The position numbers and the translations under genes are program-made. 64,000 nt of DNA, taken from NCBI RefSeq assembly GCF_013404075.1, contig NZ_JACBJQ010000019.1, forward strand, positions 62,001 through 126,000. Reading direction: 5' to 3'. Source of the stretch: Mycolicibacterium vinylchloridicum (GTDB lineage: Bacteria; Actinomycetota; Actinomycetes; Mycobacteriales; Mycobacteriaceae). Shown piece by piece: positions 34,340 through 42,353 of the stretch (its first letter is position 1; the number at the start of each line of letters is the position of its first letter). The notes under the pieces were generated by a model. It was given only the letters and a program-made list of their open reading frames with translations, searched no databases and was not told the DNA's origin.

Positions 34340-35095
34340 CTACGACTTGCCGCGGTGAAAATCGGCCAGCGCCTCAGCGTTGGCGGCCGCACCCATCAGC
34401 TTCTCGAAGAAGGCGTTCTCCCGCGCGGTCGCATCCGCGATGCCCGCGCGTAGCGGTTCGACCATGGTCTGCTTGACGGCGATCAGGCTTGAAATGGGCC
34501 GGGAGGCAAGGACTTCAGCGTGCCTACGGGTGTCGGCGATCAATTCGTCGGGTTCGCACACCCGCCAGACCAGGCCCATGCGCAGCGCTTCGGTGGCATC
34601 CACCCACTCCGAGGACATCAGCAACCAGGCGGCGTTCTGCCGACCGATCAACTGCGGCAACAGATATGACGAGGCGGCCTCGGGGGCAACGCCCAGGCTG
34701 GTGAAGGGGCACTTCAGCCGTGCCGTCGAGGACATGAACGCCAGATCGGCGTAGCCGAGGATGGTCGCGCCGATGCCGAGCCCGACACCGTTGATCGCAC
34801 AGATCAGCGGCTTGGGAAAGCGGCTCAGCGCGGTGATCAGTCCGGGGAAGCCGTGCGCGCCCGCAGCGAAGTCGGGATCGGTGATGCGAGCCTGCATATC
34901 GCCGAGGTCCTGGCCCGCGCTGAACGCGCGACCGGCGCCGGTGATCACGACGACGGCGACCTCGGGATCATCGGCAGCGGCCAGCAGCGCTTCGGCGGTG
35001 GCATCGTAGAGCGCCTCGTTGAAGGCGTTGAGAGCCTCCGGGCGATTGAGGGTGATCGTGCGGACCCGGTTCTCGTCTTCGATGAGCAGCGTCAC
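34340..35095 (-). CDS. enoyl-CoA hydratase/isomerase family protein
   Basis: A 251-residue crotonase-fold enzyme: VRTITLNRPEALNAFN, VVVITGAGRAFSAGQDL (first oxyanion segment) and PLICAINGVGLGIGATILGYADL (second oxyanion segment). At the catalytic Glu positions FTSLGVAPEAASS keeps a Glu, as in isomerase-type members. Substrate chain length is not predictable. GTG 35093-35095 is the start; TAGGCT (35103-35108) is 7 nt upstream on the minus strand, so it is probably leaderless. It converges on bfd with 1 bp between stops. Confidence 0.88.
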   Translation of the reverse strand: MTLLIEDENRVRTITLNRPEALNAFNEALYDATAEALLAAADDPEVAVVVITGAGRAFSAGQDLGDMQARITDPDFAAGAHGFPGLITALSRFPKPLICAINGVGLGIGATILGYADLAFMSSTARLKCPFTSLGVAPEAASSYLLPQLIGRQNAAWLLMSSEWVDATEALRMGLVWRVCEPDELIADTRRHAEVLASRPISSLIAVKQTMVEPLRAGIADATARENAFFEKLMGAAANAEALADFHRGKS

Positions 35096-35173
35096 GCGCG
35101 GAAGCCTAACGGGGCGATCGCGCGTGATGGGCGGCCACGCCCGGCAGATGAGACCTCACCCGCCCTTGTCGCG

Positions 35174-36544
35174 CTACGCGGCGTCGTTGTCCGAGTCCTC
35201 GGACGGCGGGTCATCACCCAACAACCGTTCGGGGTGGTGGTAGTCGTTGACGCCGCCGCGGAGCATGGGTAGGTCTGGTGGTGGGATCCATTCGGTGTCG
35301 CCGCCTGGGAGTTTTCGGGTGTTCCAGCCGCCGGTTTCGACGAGTTGGTTGTCGGGTGGGCAGGCCAGGGCCAGATCGACGATGTCGGTGTTGCCGCCGT
35401 TTTTCCAGTCTTTGGCGGCGTGGTGGACCACGCTGTGGTAGCCGGGGGCATCGCAGCCGGGCCGGGTGCACCCACGGTCCTTGCCGTGCAGCATGATTCG
35501 CTGATCCGCCGTGGCGATCCGTTTGGTGCGGCCCAGCCATAACGGTCGCCCATCCACGCCGTCGAACAACGCCAAATAGTGGTAGGCGTGTGCGCCCAGT
35601 CGGATGACGTCGCCGATGGGCACGACCGCGCCGCTGGCGCTCACCGCCTGCCCAGACTGGGCTTGAATGTCCTGCAGGGTCGCGGTCACGATCACGGTGA
35701 CCGGTAACCCGTTGTGCTGCCCGAACTTCGGATCCCCCAACTGACCGCGCACCAGTGCCTTCAACGCGTCATGCTGACGCTGCCCACAACTACGCAGATC
35801 ACGCTCGACGGTTTCCTCGGTCGGCGTGGTGGTCGGATACTGATCGGCGGGGTTGCACATTCCCGCAGCGGCGAACTTCGCCATCCAGGCATCCAACTCC
35901 GCCCGCAACTCCGGATCGGCGATCAACCGGCCCACACTCATCCCGTCGATGCCCTGGCCGCCAATCCAGACGAACCCCCGCTTGCGCGCCCGGTCCTCAT
36001 CGGAGAACGTGCCGTCGGGATTCAAGTGCAGGGCCAGCCGGTGGGCCACCCGCTCCAACTGATCGGGGCGCAGCACCGCCGCCTTCTCGGCCAACGAGTG
36101 TTCGGCCTTCTCCCTTTGCGCCGGTGGGACGTGATCGGGCAGTTCGCGGAAGAACTTCTGGATCACCCGCAGATGCTCACCGTCGAGCTGTCCGGCATGC
36201 CACGCCTTCGAGGTCTCCGGCAGCTGCGGGGCCAGCGGCTGCCCGGTCAGTGTCGTGCGCGGCGCCAACTGCCCGGCGTCCCGGATCCGCCGCCTGGCCT
36301 CGGTCGGGCTGACCCGCAACACATCGGCCAGCGTGATGCCCACCGGCGGACACCCCTGGAACTGCTCCAACCGGGACACCCAGGACAGCGACACCGCCGC
36401 GAGCAGCCGCCGCACCGTCTCGAGCTTCTCGACCGCCACGAACCGCTGCGCCGGGGACAACGCCTCGATATCGACCGCACCCAAGGCCTCGGCGTGACCG
36501 ACGAGCGCCTCCAACTCGCCACTCGAACACACGTTCGAATCCAT
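35174..36544 (-). CDS. 13E12/DUF222 family protein with C-terminal HNH-type domain
   Basis: A 456-residue protein: helical DUF222 region (about 1-300), then a ββα-metal region with RPGCDAPGYHSVVHHAAKDW and ACPPDN. The paired His (VVHH) and flanking cysteines are kept, but the HNH Asn is Asp (TDIVDL) and the last His is Asn (CPPDN), so nuclease activity is doubtful. The family is a dispersed mycobacterial repeat family. A perfect LexA box lies inside codons 3-7, and TAGTCT (36552-36557) stands 7 nt before the ATG, so the mRNA is probably leaderless and SOS-controlled. Confidence 0.9.
   Translation of the reverse strand: MDSNVCSSGELEALVGHAEALGAVDIEALSPAQRFVAVEKLETVRRLLAAVSLSWVSRLEQFQGCPPVGITLADVLRVSPTEARRRIRDAGQLAPRTTLTGQPLAPQLPETSKAWHAGQLDGEHLRVIQKFFRELPDHVPPAQREKAEHSLAEKAAVLRPDQLERVAHRLALHLNPDGTFSDEDRARKRGFVWIGGQGIDGMSVGRLIADPELRAELDAWMAKFAAAGMCNPADQYPTTTPTEETVERDLRSCGQRQHDALKALVRGQLGDPKFGQHNGLPVTVIVTATLQDIQAQSGQAVSASGAVVPIGDVIRLGAHAYHYLALFDGVDGRPLWLGRTKRIATADQRIMLHGKDRGCTRPGCDAPGYHSVVHHAAKDWKNGGNTDIVDLALACPPDNQLVETGGWNTRKLPGGDTEWIPPPDLPMLRGGVNDYHHPERLLGDDPPSEDSDNDAA
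36523..36538. promoter_or_regulatory. LexA (SOS) box inside the start of the 13E12 gene
   Basis: TCGAACACACGTTCGA is a perfect palindromic match to the mycobacterial SOS box TCGAAC-N4-GTTCGA. It covers about +7 to +22 from the predicted leaderless transcription start at the ATG, so bound LexA would block transcription. SOS boxes near 13E12 genes are documented in M. tuberculosis. Confidence 0.92.
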
Positions 36545-36580
36545 GAATCAGAGACTACGCCAGACCCCCGACAAGAATCG

Positions 36581-37024
36581 TCAGTCGTTGCTGTAGACCC
36601 GCGTCGGCGCGACCAACACCGCGACGCGACCCTGCTCGACCATCGTCGCGTCGTACTCGTCCCAGTTGTCATGGGTGCCACCGCAAGCGGTGAACACCTC
36701 CCGCAGAAGCAGGCGCAGCTGATCCGGCCCGCCCAACCACCCCGGCTCATCGTCGGGACCCGCGAGCTCGGCTCGACCCTCCACAGTCGCCCATTGCCAG
36801 CCGTCCCGGAACGTCAGCGTCACCGCCGGCCGTGCCCGCAGATTCGCCAGCTTGACCCGGCCATAGGTGACGAACGCCAGCACCGGCTCGCCGCTGCTGG
36901 GATGCGCAATGATGCCGGCGTTGATCAGCGAGGCCTGGATCGTGCCGTCAGCGCGCAATGTCGAGACCACCGCCAGACCCCGGTCGGCGTTGGCGAGTGC
37001 GACGGCGTCGTCGAGAGTGGTCAT
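36581..37024 (-). CDS. F420-dependent split-barrel (PPOX class, TIGR03618-like) protein
   Basis: A 147-residue pyridoxamine-phosphate-oxidase-like split barrel: RGLAVVSTLRADGTIQASLIN, EPVLAFVTYGRVKLANLRARP and WQWATVEGRAELAGPDDEPG are the typical blocks of actinobacterial F420-binding members. It may reduce an enone or quinone-like substrate. Its ATG overlaps the stop of the EthD-like gene (ATGA), so the two proteins are translationally coupled. Confidence 0.85.
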   Translation of the reverse strand: MTTLDDAVALANADRGLAVVSTLRADGTIQASLINAGIIAHPSSGEPVLAFVTYGRVKLANLRARPAVTLTFRDGWQWATVEGRAELAGPDDEPGWLGGPDQLRLLLREVFTACGGTHDNWDEYDATMVEQGRVAVLVAPTRVYSND

Positions 37025-37731
37025 GGCTGCTCGCCCATAAACGGGCTGCGATACACGTACCGGCTGGTGGGCACCGCGTCGATGTTGACGTTGGCTCCGA
37101 ATGCCGCTGTGCTGGCGACCATCTGCTCCATCCGGCTCTGCAGATCGGCGTCGTCGGCGGCGCCGAAGAACGCGTGCAGGCTGCTCACGGACTCGATGGG
37201 GAAATGCTCCTCGACGATCGCGTTGATCACCGGCGCGTCCTCGGTGAGCGCACGCACCACGTAGTTCTGGACGTAACTGAACGTCGACTGGGTGGCGATC
37301 GCTACCGGCGTGTGGTTGCCGTGCCAGCGGGCCAACCACGTCGGCTCGTCCATATCGGCCGGCCGCCGCAACAGTGCCATATTGGCCAGGCCCGGCGACC
37401 GCTCCCCGAACGGTGTCACCGGCGGAGGCAGCGGTGCCGATTCCGTCACCAGATAGGCGGCGATGTACTCGGCGTAATGGCCGAGTAGCTCGAGCGCCAT
37501 CAGGACCTGATCGCCGTAATACTGTTGGGTCCACAGGCTGACCAAGGCTTGCACTGGCGGATCCAGCGTCGTCAACGTCATCAGCGAATCGCGGACGTCG
37601 GCGTCGCGCACGTTGACCGCCAGCCCGGGCAATCCCAACGCCAGCAGTTCACCGGCCACCGGACCGCGCAGCTGCTGCGCCCACTCGTCGTCGGCGGCGC
37701 TGGTGCGCAGCGTGACAATCACCTTCTCCAT
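37021..37731 (-). CDS. EthD-domain protein
   Basis: A 236-residue protein with two ferredoxin-like halves. The second carries the EthD/dabb-type pattern WLARWHGNHTPVAIATQSTFSYVQNYVVRAL, where the WLxRWHxxHTP core is characteristic. EthD-family proteins assist P450 ether degradation or act as small-molecule cyclases; the role here is unknown. TAGGTT (37740-37745, minus) lies 8 nt before the ATG, suggesting a leaderless start. Coupled to the F420 split-barrel gene. Confidence 0.85.
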   Translation of the reverse strand: MEKVIVTLRTSAADDEWAQQLRGPVAGELLALGLPGLAVNVRDADVRDSLMTLTTLDPPVQALVSLWTQQYYGDQVLMALELLGHYAEYIAAYLVTESAPLPPPVTPFGERSPGLANMALLRRPADMDEPTWLARWHGNHTPVAIATQSTFSYVQNYVVRALTEDAPVINAIVEEHFPIESVSSLHAFFGAADDADLQSRMEQMVASTAAFGANVNIDAVPTSRYVYRSPFMGEQP

Positions 37732-37751
37732 GGCGCAAGAACCTACCGCAG

Positions 37752-38375
37752 TCAGTCGCGCAGCCAGCGCGGAGTGATGAAGACGCCGTCAGCCTCGACG
37801 GTGATGCCGTCGGCGTCGGAGATATAGCCGGACGCAAAGGTTTTCACGCCGTCGACCCGGGTGATCTGAGCCTCGGCGTGCAGCGGGCCGAGCGGGCACG
37901 CCCGTGGATAGCGCACGGTGATGCTGCCGGTGAAGCGGGGCTTGCTGTCCGGGCTGGCCGCCTCGCCGAGTACATGATCGAGGATCAGCGCCGACACTCC
38001 GCCGTGCACGTGCCCGGGCGGGCCCTCGTAGGCCGCGCCGAGATGGAAGTCGGTCCAGTACCGACCGTCGTCGTCCCGTTGGATCACCAGCGGCGGGGCG
38101 CTCGGGTTACGCAGTCCGATGACGGCGTTTCCCCAACTGATGCTCCGCCCCGAGGGCGTCCGCCGGACACCGAAGGCGCCGTCGATCTGATTGCTGCGCA
38201 ACCTGGCTGTCGCCGCGTCAATTTCGGCCTTCACCGCGGCAACGGTCTCGGCGTCGACCTGAGTGCGGATCGTCGCGTCGACCAGATGCCGCACCGAGAT
38301 GGCCAGCGGCTCGTAGATCGAACGCAGGCGCTCGATGTCCTCGGCGGTGATGTCCTCGACGGTGAATTCCAGCAC
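37752..38375 (-). CDS. PaaI-type hotdog thioesterase
   Basis: About 207 residues with an N-terminal helical extension (1-85) and a hotdog domain: DFHLGAAYEGPPGHVHGGVSALILDHVLGEAA, then TVRYPRACPLGPLHAEAQITRVDGVKTFASG. The HGGVSALILDH motif with its Asp is the active-site helix of acyl-CoA thioesterases. GTG 38373-38375 is the best start, though the frame is open upstream. It is divergent from the permease gene (154-bp spacer) and ends 20 bp upstream of the EthD start. Confidence 0.82.
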   Translation of the reverse strand: MLEFTVEDITAEDIERLRSIYEPLAISVRHLVDATIRTQVDAETVAAVKAEIDAATARLRSNQIDGAFGVRRTPSGRSISWGNAVIGLRNPSAPPLVIQRDDDGRYWTDFHLGAAYEGPPGHVHGGVSALILDHVLGEAASPDSKPRFTGSITVRYPRACPLGPLHAEAQITRVDGVKTFASGYISDADGITVEADGVFITPRWLRD

Positions 38376-38529
38376 TCCAGCACTAGAGCACGGGGCCGGC
38401 GCGGTGTCGAACCTGGGTCTCGCACGGGCTAACACGAATGACACACAACGGACCCCTGGTTGGAACTCAAATGTCGAGAATCTCCTGTTAGCGACGGACG
38501 TTCCGGCGCGTCCAGCAGGAGGCCTGCCG

Positions 38530-40116
38530 ATGAGCACTGACGTCACCGAGCCCGCACCGCCGTCATCGAGCGAGTTGAAGATCCCATGGTGGACCCGCGG
38601 TGATCTCAACGCGTTCTTCGGTCTCGGGTTCAACATCTTGGTCAACGTCTTGACCCTGACCACGCTGATGATCGGCGTGATCAAGATGCCCGCCGACGAT
38701 GTGCTGGGCACCGTGCTGCCCGCGCTGGGCGTGGCGCTGGTGTTGGGCAACCTGTATTACACGTTCCTGGCGCGACGGTTGGCGCGCAAGGAGAACCGCA
38801 CCGACGTGACCGCGCTGCCGTATGGCCCGAGCGTGCCGCACATGTTCATCGTGGTCTTCGTCGTCATGTTGCCGGTGTATCTGGCGACCAAGGATCCCGT
38901 CGAGGCTTGGAAGTCCGGTCTGGCCTGGGCGTTCATGATCGGCATCATCGTCATCATCGGCGGGTTCGTCGGCCCCTACATCCGTAAGCTCACCCCGCGA
39001 GCGGCGATGCTGGGCACCCTGGCCGGTATCTCGATCACGTTCATCTCGATGCGGCCAGCCGCGCAGATGTGGGAGGCCGCGTGGATCGGCCTGCCCGTGT
39101 TGGCCATCATCCTGATCGGCTTCTTCACCGATGTGAAGCTGCCGGGCAACATCCCCGTCGGCCTGGTGGCCCTGCTGGTCGGCACCGCGATCGGCTGGAT
39201 CGGCGGCTTCATGTCGGCACCAGATGTCAGCCAGGCCATCTCCGACATCGCGATCGGCATCCCGGACCTTCGCATCGACCTGTTGGCATCGGGTCTGGCG
39301 CATCTGGCTCCCCTGCTGGGCACCGCGATTCCGCTTGGTGTCTACAACTTCACCGAAGCGATGAGCAACGTCGAGAGTGCGGCCGCCGCCGGAGACAACT
39401 ACAACCTGCGCAGCGTACTGATCGCCGACGGGGCCGGCGCGGTGATCGGCTCGGCGTTCGGCTCACCGTTCCCGCCCGCGGTGTACATCGGGCATCCCGG
39501 GTGGAAGGACGCCGGCGGGCGGGCCGGCTATTCGCTGGCCAGCGGTGTGGTCATCGGGTTGCTGTGCTTCCTCGGTTTGTTCGGCGTGCTGGCGGCTGTC
39601 CTGCCGGTGCCCGCGATCGTGCCGATCCTGCTCTACATCGGCCTGCTGATCGGAGCTCAGGCGTTCCAGGCGGTGCCGCGACTGCATGCGGTGGCCGTCG
39701 TCGCGGCGCTGTTGCCGAACCTGGCGCAGTGGGCCAGCGGCCTGATCGACAACGCGCTGAATGCGGCCGGGACGTCGGCCGCCAAGGTGGGCATGGACGC
39801 ACTGGGCGGTGCCGGTGTGGTCTACGACGGGCTGCAGACTCTCGGCGAGGGCGCGATTCTGGTCGGGTTGCTGCTCGGCACGATGGTGACGTTCATCCTG
39901 GAGAAGAAGTTCCGCTACGCCGCGCTGGCATCGGTGGTGGCCGCGGCGCTGTCGTTCATCGGGTTGATCCATGCACCCGAAATCGCGTGGGCCGCCAATC
40001 CCCAAGTGGCGCTTGGCTATCTGTTCTTCGCGGTGGTGTGCCTGGCATATTCGCTCCTGCCGGGCGCCAAAGATCCGGTGACCGTCGACGAGTCCGATAT
40101 CGTCGCCGGGCACTAG
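38530..40116 (+). CDS. NCS2-like (xanthine/uracil-type) permease
   Basis: A 528-residue membrane protein with about 12-14 helices. The N-terminal block FGLGFNILVNVLTLTTLMIGV, then RTDVTALPYGPSVPHMF in the place of the nucleobase-binding ALPxGxN loop, and AIPLGVYNFTEAMSNVESA resemble NCS2/AzgA carriers. Substrate could be a nucleobase or organic anion. ATG 38530 follows AGGAGG by 7 nt. It ends at a long hairpin terminator. No riboswitch could be recognised in the 154-bp leader. Confidence 0.8.
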   Translation: MSTDVTEPAPPSSSELKIPWWTRGDLNAFFGLGFNILVNVLTLTTLMIGVIKMPADDVLGTVLPALGVALVLGNLYYTFLARRLARKENRTDVTALPYGPSVPHMFIVVFVVMLPVYLATKDPVEAWKSGLAWAFMIGIIVIIGGFVGPYIRKLTPRAAMLGTLAGISITFISMRPAAQMWEAAWIGLPVLAIILIGFFTDVKLPGNIPVGLVALLVGTAIGWIGGFMSAPDVSQAISDIAIGIPDLRIDLLASGLAHLAPLLGTAIPLGVYNFTEAMSNVESAAAAGDNYNLRSVLIADGAGAVIGSAFGSPFPPAVYIGHPGWKDAGGRAGYSLASGVVIGLLCFLGLFGVLAAVLPVPAIVPILLYIGLLIGAQAFQAVPRLHAVAVVAALLPNLAQWASGLIDNALNAAGTSAAKVGMDALGGAGVVYDGLQTLGEGAILVGLLLGTMVTFILEKKFRYAALASVVAAALSFIGLIHAPEIAWAANPQVALGYLFFAVVCLAYSLLPGAKDPVTVDESDIVAGH

Positions 40117-40125
40117 GTTTCCACC

Positions 40126-40185
40126 GCGAGCAGACGCGAGCACCCCCATTTTGGCCAGATTTTGGGGGTGGTCGCGTCTGCTCGC
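40126..40185. terminator. long bidirectional hairpin terminator
   Basis: GCGAGCAGACGCGA plus CACCCCCA (40126-40148) pairs with TGGGGGTG plus TCGCGTCTGCTCGC (40163-40185): 22 paired bases with one G-G mismatch and a 14-nt loop containing T-runs. It lies between the convergent permease (stop 40116) and cupin (stop 40194) genes. Similar GCGAGCAGACGC-type hairpins are, to my recollection, dispersed in mycobacterial intergenic DNA. Confidence 0.88.
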
Positions 40186-40193
40186 CGGGGGAA

Positions 40194-40586
40194 CTAATCC
40201 GCGACGAACGGGACCTCGGCGCCGTCGGCCAGCACGACGTAGAGCCGTCGCCACGGGTCGTCGCCCACCAGGTGCCACCGGTGCCCGGATCCGACGGTGT
40301 CCTCGGCCAGCAGCACGTCGCCGGGCGCCAGGGTGAATTCCTCGCCGTCGCGGGTGGTGAACACCAGCGTCCCGGCGAGCGTCACGACGAGCTGGCGTAC
40401 CGGTGCGGTGTGCCAGGCCAGCGTGCCGCCGGTGGCGGTCTCCTCCGCGGTCACCCGAGACGACGCCATCGCCACCGACACCAGGTCGTCGTTTCGTCCC
40501 GGCGCCAACTCGAGGCGGCCGATCTGGACGTGGGACTGCTCGTCGGCTCCGGTGAACAAACGCACGCAGCGAATCACGGTGTGCAC
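40194..40586 (-). CDS. cupin-domain protein
   Basis: A 130-residue single-domain cupin: LAWHTAPVRQLVVTLAGTLVFTTRDGEEFTLAPGDVLLAEDTVGSGHRWHL. The first cupin motif has one His (WHTAP) and the second retains GDVLLAED and HRWH, so a metal site is possible. Function unknown. GTG 40586 is used, with a later GTG at codon 4. It is divergent from the TPR gene with a 61-bp spacer that holds a 19-bp palindrome. Confidence 0.78.
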   Translation of the reverse strand: MHTVIRCVRLFTGADEQSHVQIGRLELAPGRNDDLVSVAMASSRVTAEETATGGTLAWHTAPVRQLVVTLAGTLVFTTRDGEEFTLAPGDVLLAEDTVGSGHRWHLVGDDPWRRLYVVLADGAEVPFVAD

Positions 40587-40626
40587 CTTTCGTTCGGGTC
40601 GGTTGCAACGCTATCCGGACCGGGCG

Positions 40627-40645
40627 AGCTCACCTAAGGTGAGCT
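40627..40645. promoter_or_regulatory. near-perfect palindrome covering the ribosome-binding site of the TPR gene
   Basis: AGCTCACCTAAGGTGAGCT has 9-bp arms around a single central base and ends 2 nt before ATG 40648. The right arm includes AAGGTGAG, the Shine-Dalgarno. It could be an operator in the cupin/TPR divergent promoter or an RNA hairpin hiding the ribosome site. Confidence 0.55.
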
Positions 40646-40647
40646 GC

Positions 40648-42336
40648 ATGGCGGTTCCGCTCGACGACACCGAGCCGTACTACGACCTCGGTAACCACCA
40701 TCGTCCCGTCGACACGCCCTCGCCGCAGGCGCAGGTCTGGTTCGACCGCGGACTGGTGTGGGCCTATGCCTTCAACCACGAAGAGGCGATCAGCTGCTTC
40801 GAGCGAGCCTTGGCACTTGACGCCGATCTTGCGATCGCCCGGTGGGGCATCGCCTATTCGATCGGGCCCAACTACAACAAGGCCTGGGAGGCGTTCGACC
40901 CCGTCGACCTGGCCGCGTCGTTGGCGCGGGCCCGGATGGAACTGGAGTTGGCCGCCGCCGGGCGCGGCAGCGCCGTCGATCACGCGCTGATCGCCGCTCT
41001 GGCCACCCGGTTCCCCACCGACGATCCGTCTGACGAAGATGCGCTCGCGGCGGGCCACGCCGCGTACGCCGACGCGATGGCCGAACTGGCCCAGCTGTAT
41101 CCCGACGATGTGGACGTGCTGGCGCTGGCCGCCGACGCTCTGGTGAACGTCACCGCATGGGCGTTGTGGGACACCACAACCGGCGAGCCCGCCCCCGGCT
41201 CGCGGGTGGTGGAGGCCATGGCGCTGATGGACCGGGCGCTGAGCACCGGTGCCGGCCGCGCGCACCCGTTCGTGCTGCACCTCTACATCCACGCCATGGA
41301 GATGTCGGCGCATCCCGAGGATGCGCTGCCCGCCGCCGATCTGCTGCGCGGCTTGGTCCCCGACGCCGGCCACCTGCAGCACATGCCGTCGCACATCGAC
41401 GTGCTGTGCGGCAACTATCGAGATTCGGTGCTGGCCAACCAATCCGCGGTGGTCGCCGACCGGCGGTTCGTCGAACATGGCGGGCCGCTGAACTTCTACT
41501 CGCTGTACCGGGCCCACGATCTGCATTTCATCGTGTACTCGGCGATGTTCGCCGGCCAGTCGCAGATCGCACTGGCTGCCGCCGACGAACTGTCCGGGCA
41601 GCTGACACCGGAGCTGCTCTCGATCGAATCCCCGCCGATGGCCGACTGGCTGGAAGCCTTCGTTCCGCTGCGGGTGCATGTGCTGATCCGCTTCGGCCGA
41701 TGGGACGACCTGATCGCCGAGCCGTTGCCAGAAGATGCCGAGTTGTATTGCACCACAACGGCAACCATCCACTACGGACGAGGGGTCGCGCACGCGGCCA
41801 AGGGTCAGCTGGCTCAGGCCGAGGCAGAGCGGGCGGCGTTCGCGGCGGCCTACGCGGCCGTGCCGGACTCGCGCTACCTGTTCAACAACACCAGCCGCGA
41901 CATACTGGCCGTCGCCGCGGCCATGCTGGACGGTGAGATCGCCTACCGTAGAGGTGATTTCGACGTGGCGTTCGAGCACCTACGGCGTGCGATCGCACTC
42001 GACGACGCGCTCCCCTACGACGAACCGTGGGGCTGGATGCAACCCACCCGGCACGCCTACGGTGCGCTGTTGCTGGAGCAGGGACGGGTCGAGGAGGCAG
42101 CGGCGGTGTATGCGGCCGACCTCGGACTCGACCCGGCGTTGAGCCGGCCGTGTCAGCATCCGGGCAACGTCTGGAGCCTGCACGGCTATCACGAATGCCT
42201 GCAGCGGCTGGGCCGCGCGGACGAGGCGGTGATCATCGGACGCCAGCTGGAGCTGGCCAAAGCCCGTGCCGACGTGCCGATCCTGGCGTCGTGTGCCTGC
42301 CGACTGGAGGTCTTCGCCGAGGATTGCTGCCACTGA
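40648..42336 (+). CDS. tetratricopeptide-repeat protein, unknown function
   Basis: A 562-residue soluble alpha-helical protein with TPR-like repeats: FDRGLVWAYAFNHEEAISCFERALALD (residues about 32-58) is a clear TPR, and further helix pairs follow around 430-540 (AAVYAADLGLDP). The middle contains LHLYIHAMEMS, HMPSHIDVLCGNYRDS and a conserved His-rich pattern seen in this family. No signal peptide. Its start overlaps the palindrome described separately. Function is unknown; likely scaffold or sensor. Confidence 0.8.
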   Translation: MAVPLDDTEPYYDLGNHHRPVDTPSPQAQVWFDRGLVWAYAFNHEEAISCFERALALDADLAIARWGIAYSIGPNYNKAWEAFDPVDLAASLARARMELELAAAGRGSAVDHALIAALATRFPTDDPSDEDALAAGHAAYADAMAELAQLYPDDVDVLALAADALVNVTAWALWDTTTGEPAPGSRVVEAMALMDRALSTGAGRAHPFVLHLYIHAMEMSAHPEDALPAADLLRGLVPDAGHLQHMPSHIDVLCGNYRDSVLANQSAVVADRRFVEHGGPLNFYSLYRAHDLHFIVYSAMFAGQSQIALAAADELSGQLTPELLSIESPPMADWLEAFVPLRVHVLIRFGRWDDLIAEPLPEDAELYCTTTATIHYGRGVAHAAKGQLAQAEAERAAFAAAYAAVPDSRYLFNNTSRDILAVAAAMLDGEIAYRRGDFDVAFEHLRRAIALDDALPYDEPWGWMQPTRHAYGALLLEQGRVEEAAAVYAADLGLDPALSRPCQHPGNVWSLHGYHECLQRLGRADEAVIIGRQLELAKARADVPILASCACRLEVFAEDCCH

Positions 42337-42353
42337 CGCCGTAATCTCAACAC

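Noticed and set aside
35174..36544. 13E12 gene as an active mobile element
   Set aside because: No terminal inverted repeats, target duplication or transposase motif; the family is dispersed but not shown to move by itself here.
37025..37534. N-terminal extension of the F420 split-barrel protein
   Set aside because: It overlaps the EthD gene in another frame and is Arg/Gly-rich; the ATGA-coupled start at 37024 fits the family.
38376..38529. Riboswitch in the leader of the NCS2-like permease
   Set aside because: No conserved core of purine, guanidine or other known riboswitches was recognised; only a weak GGACG/CGTCC hairpin is present.
39069..40637. 522-codon plus-strand frame across the permease gene
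   Set aside because: The permease in another frame has regular hydrophobic helices; this frame is Arg/Gly-rich and crosses a terminator hairpin.
40627..40645. IdeR iron box
   Set aside because: It contains ACCTAAGGT but the spacing and flanks do not fit TTAGGTTAGGCTAACCTAA; treated as an unassigned palindrome.
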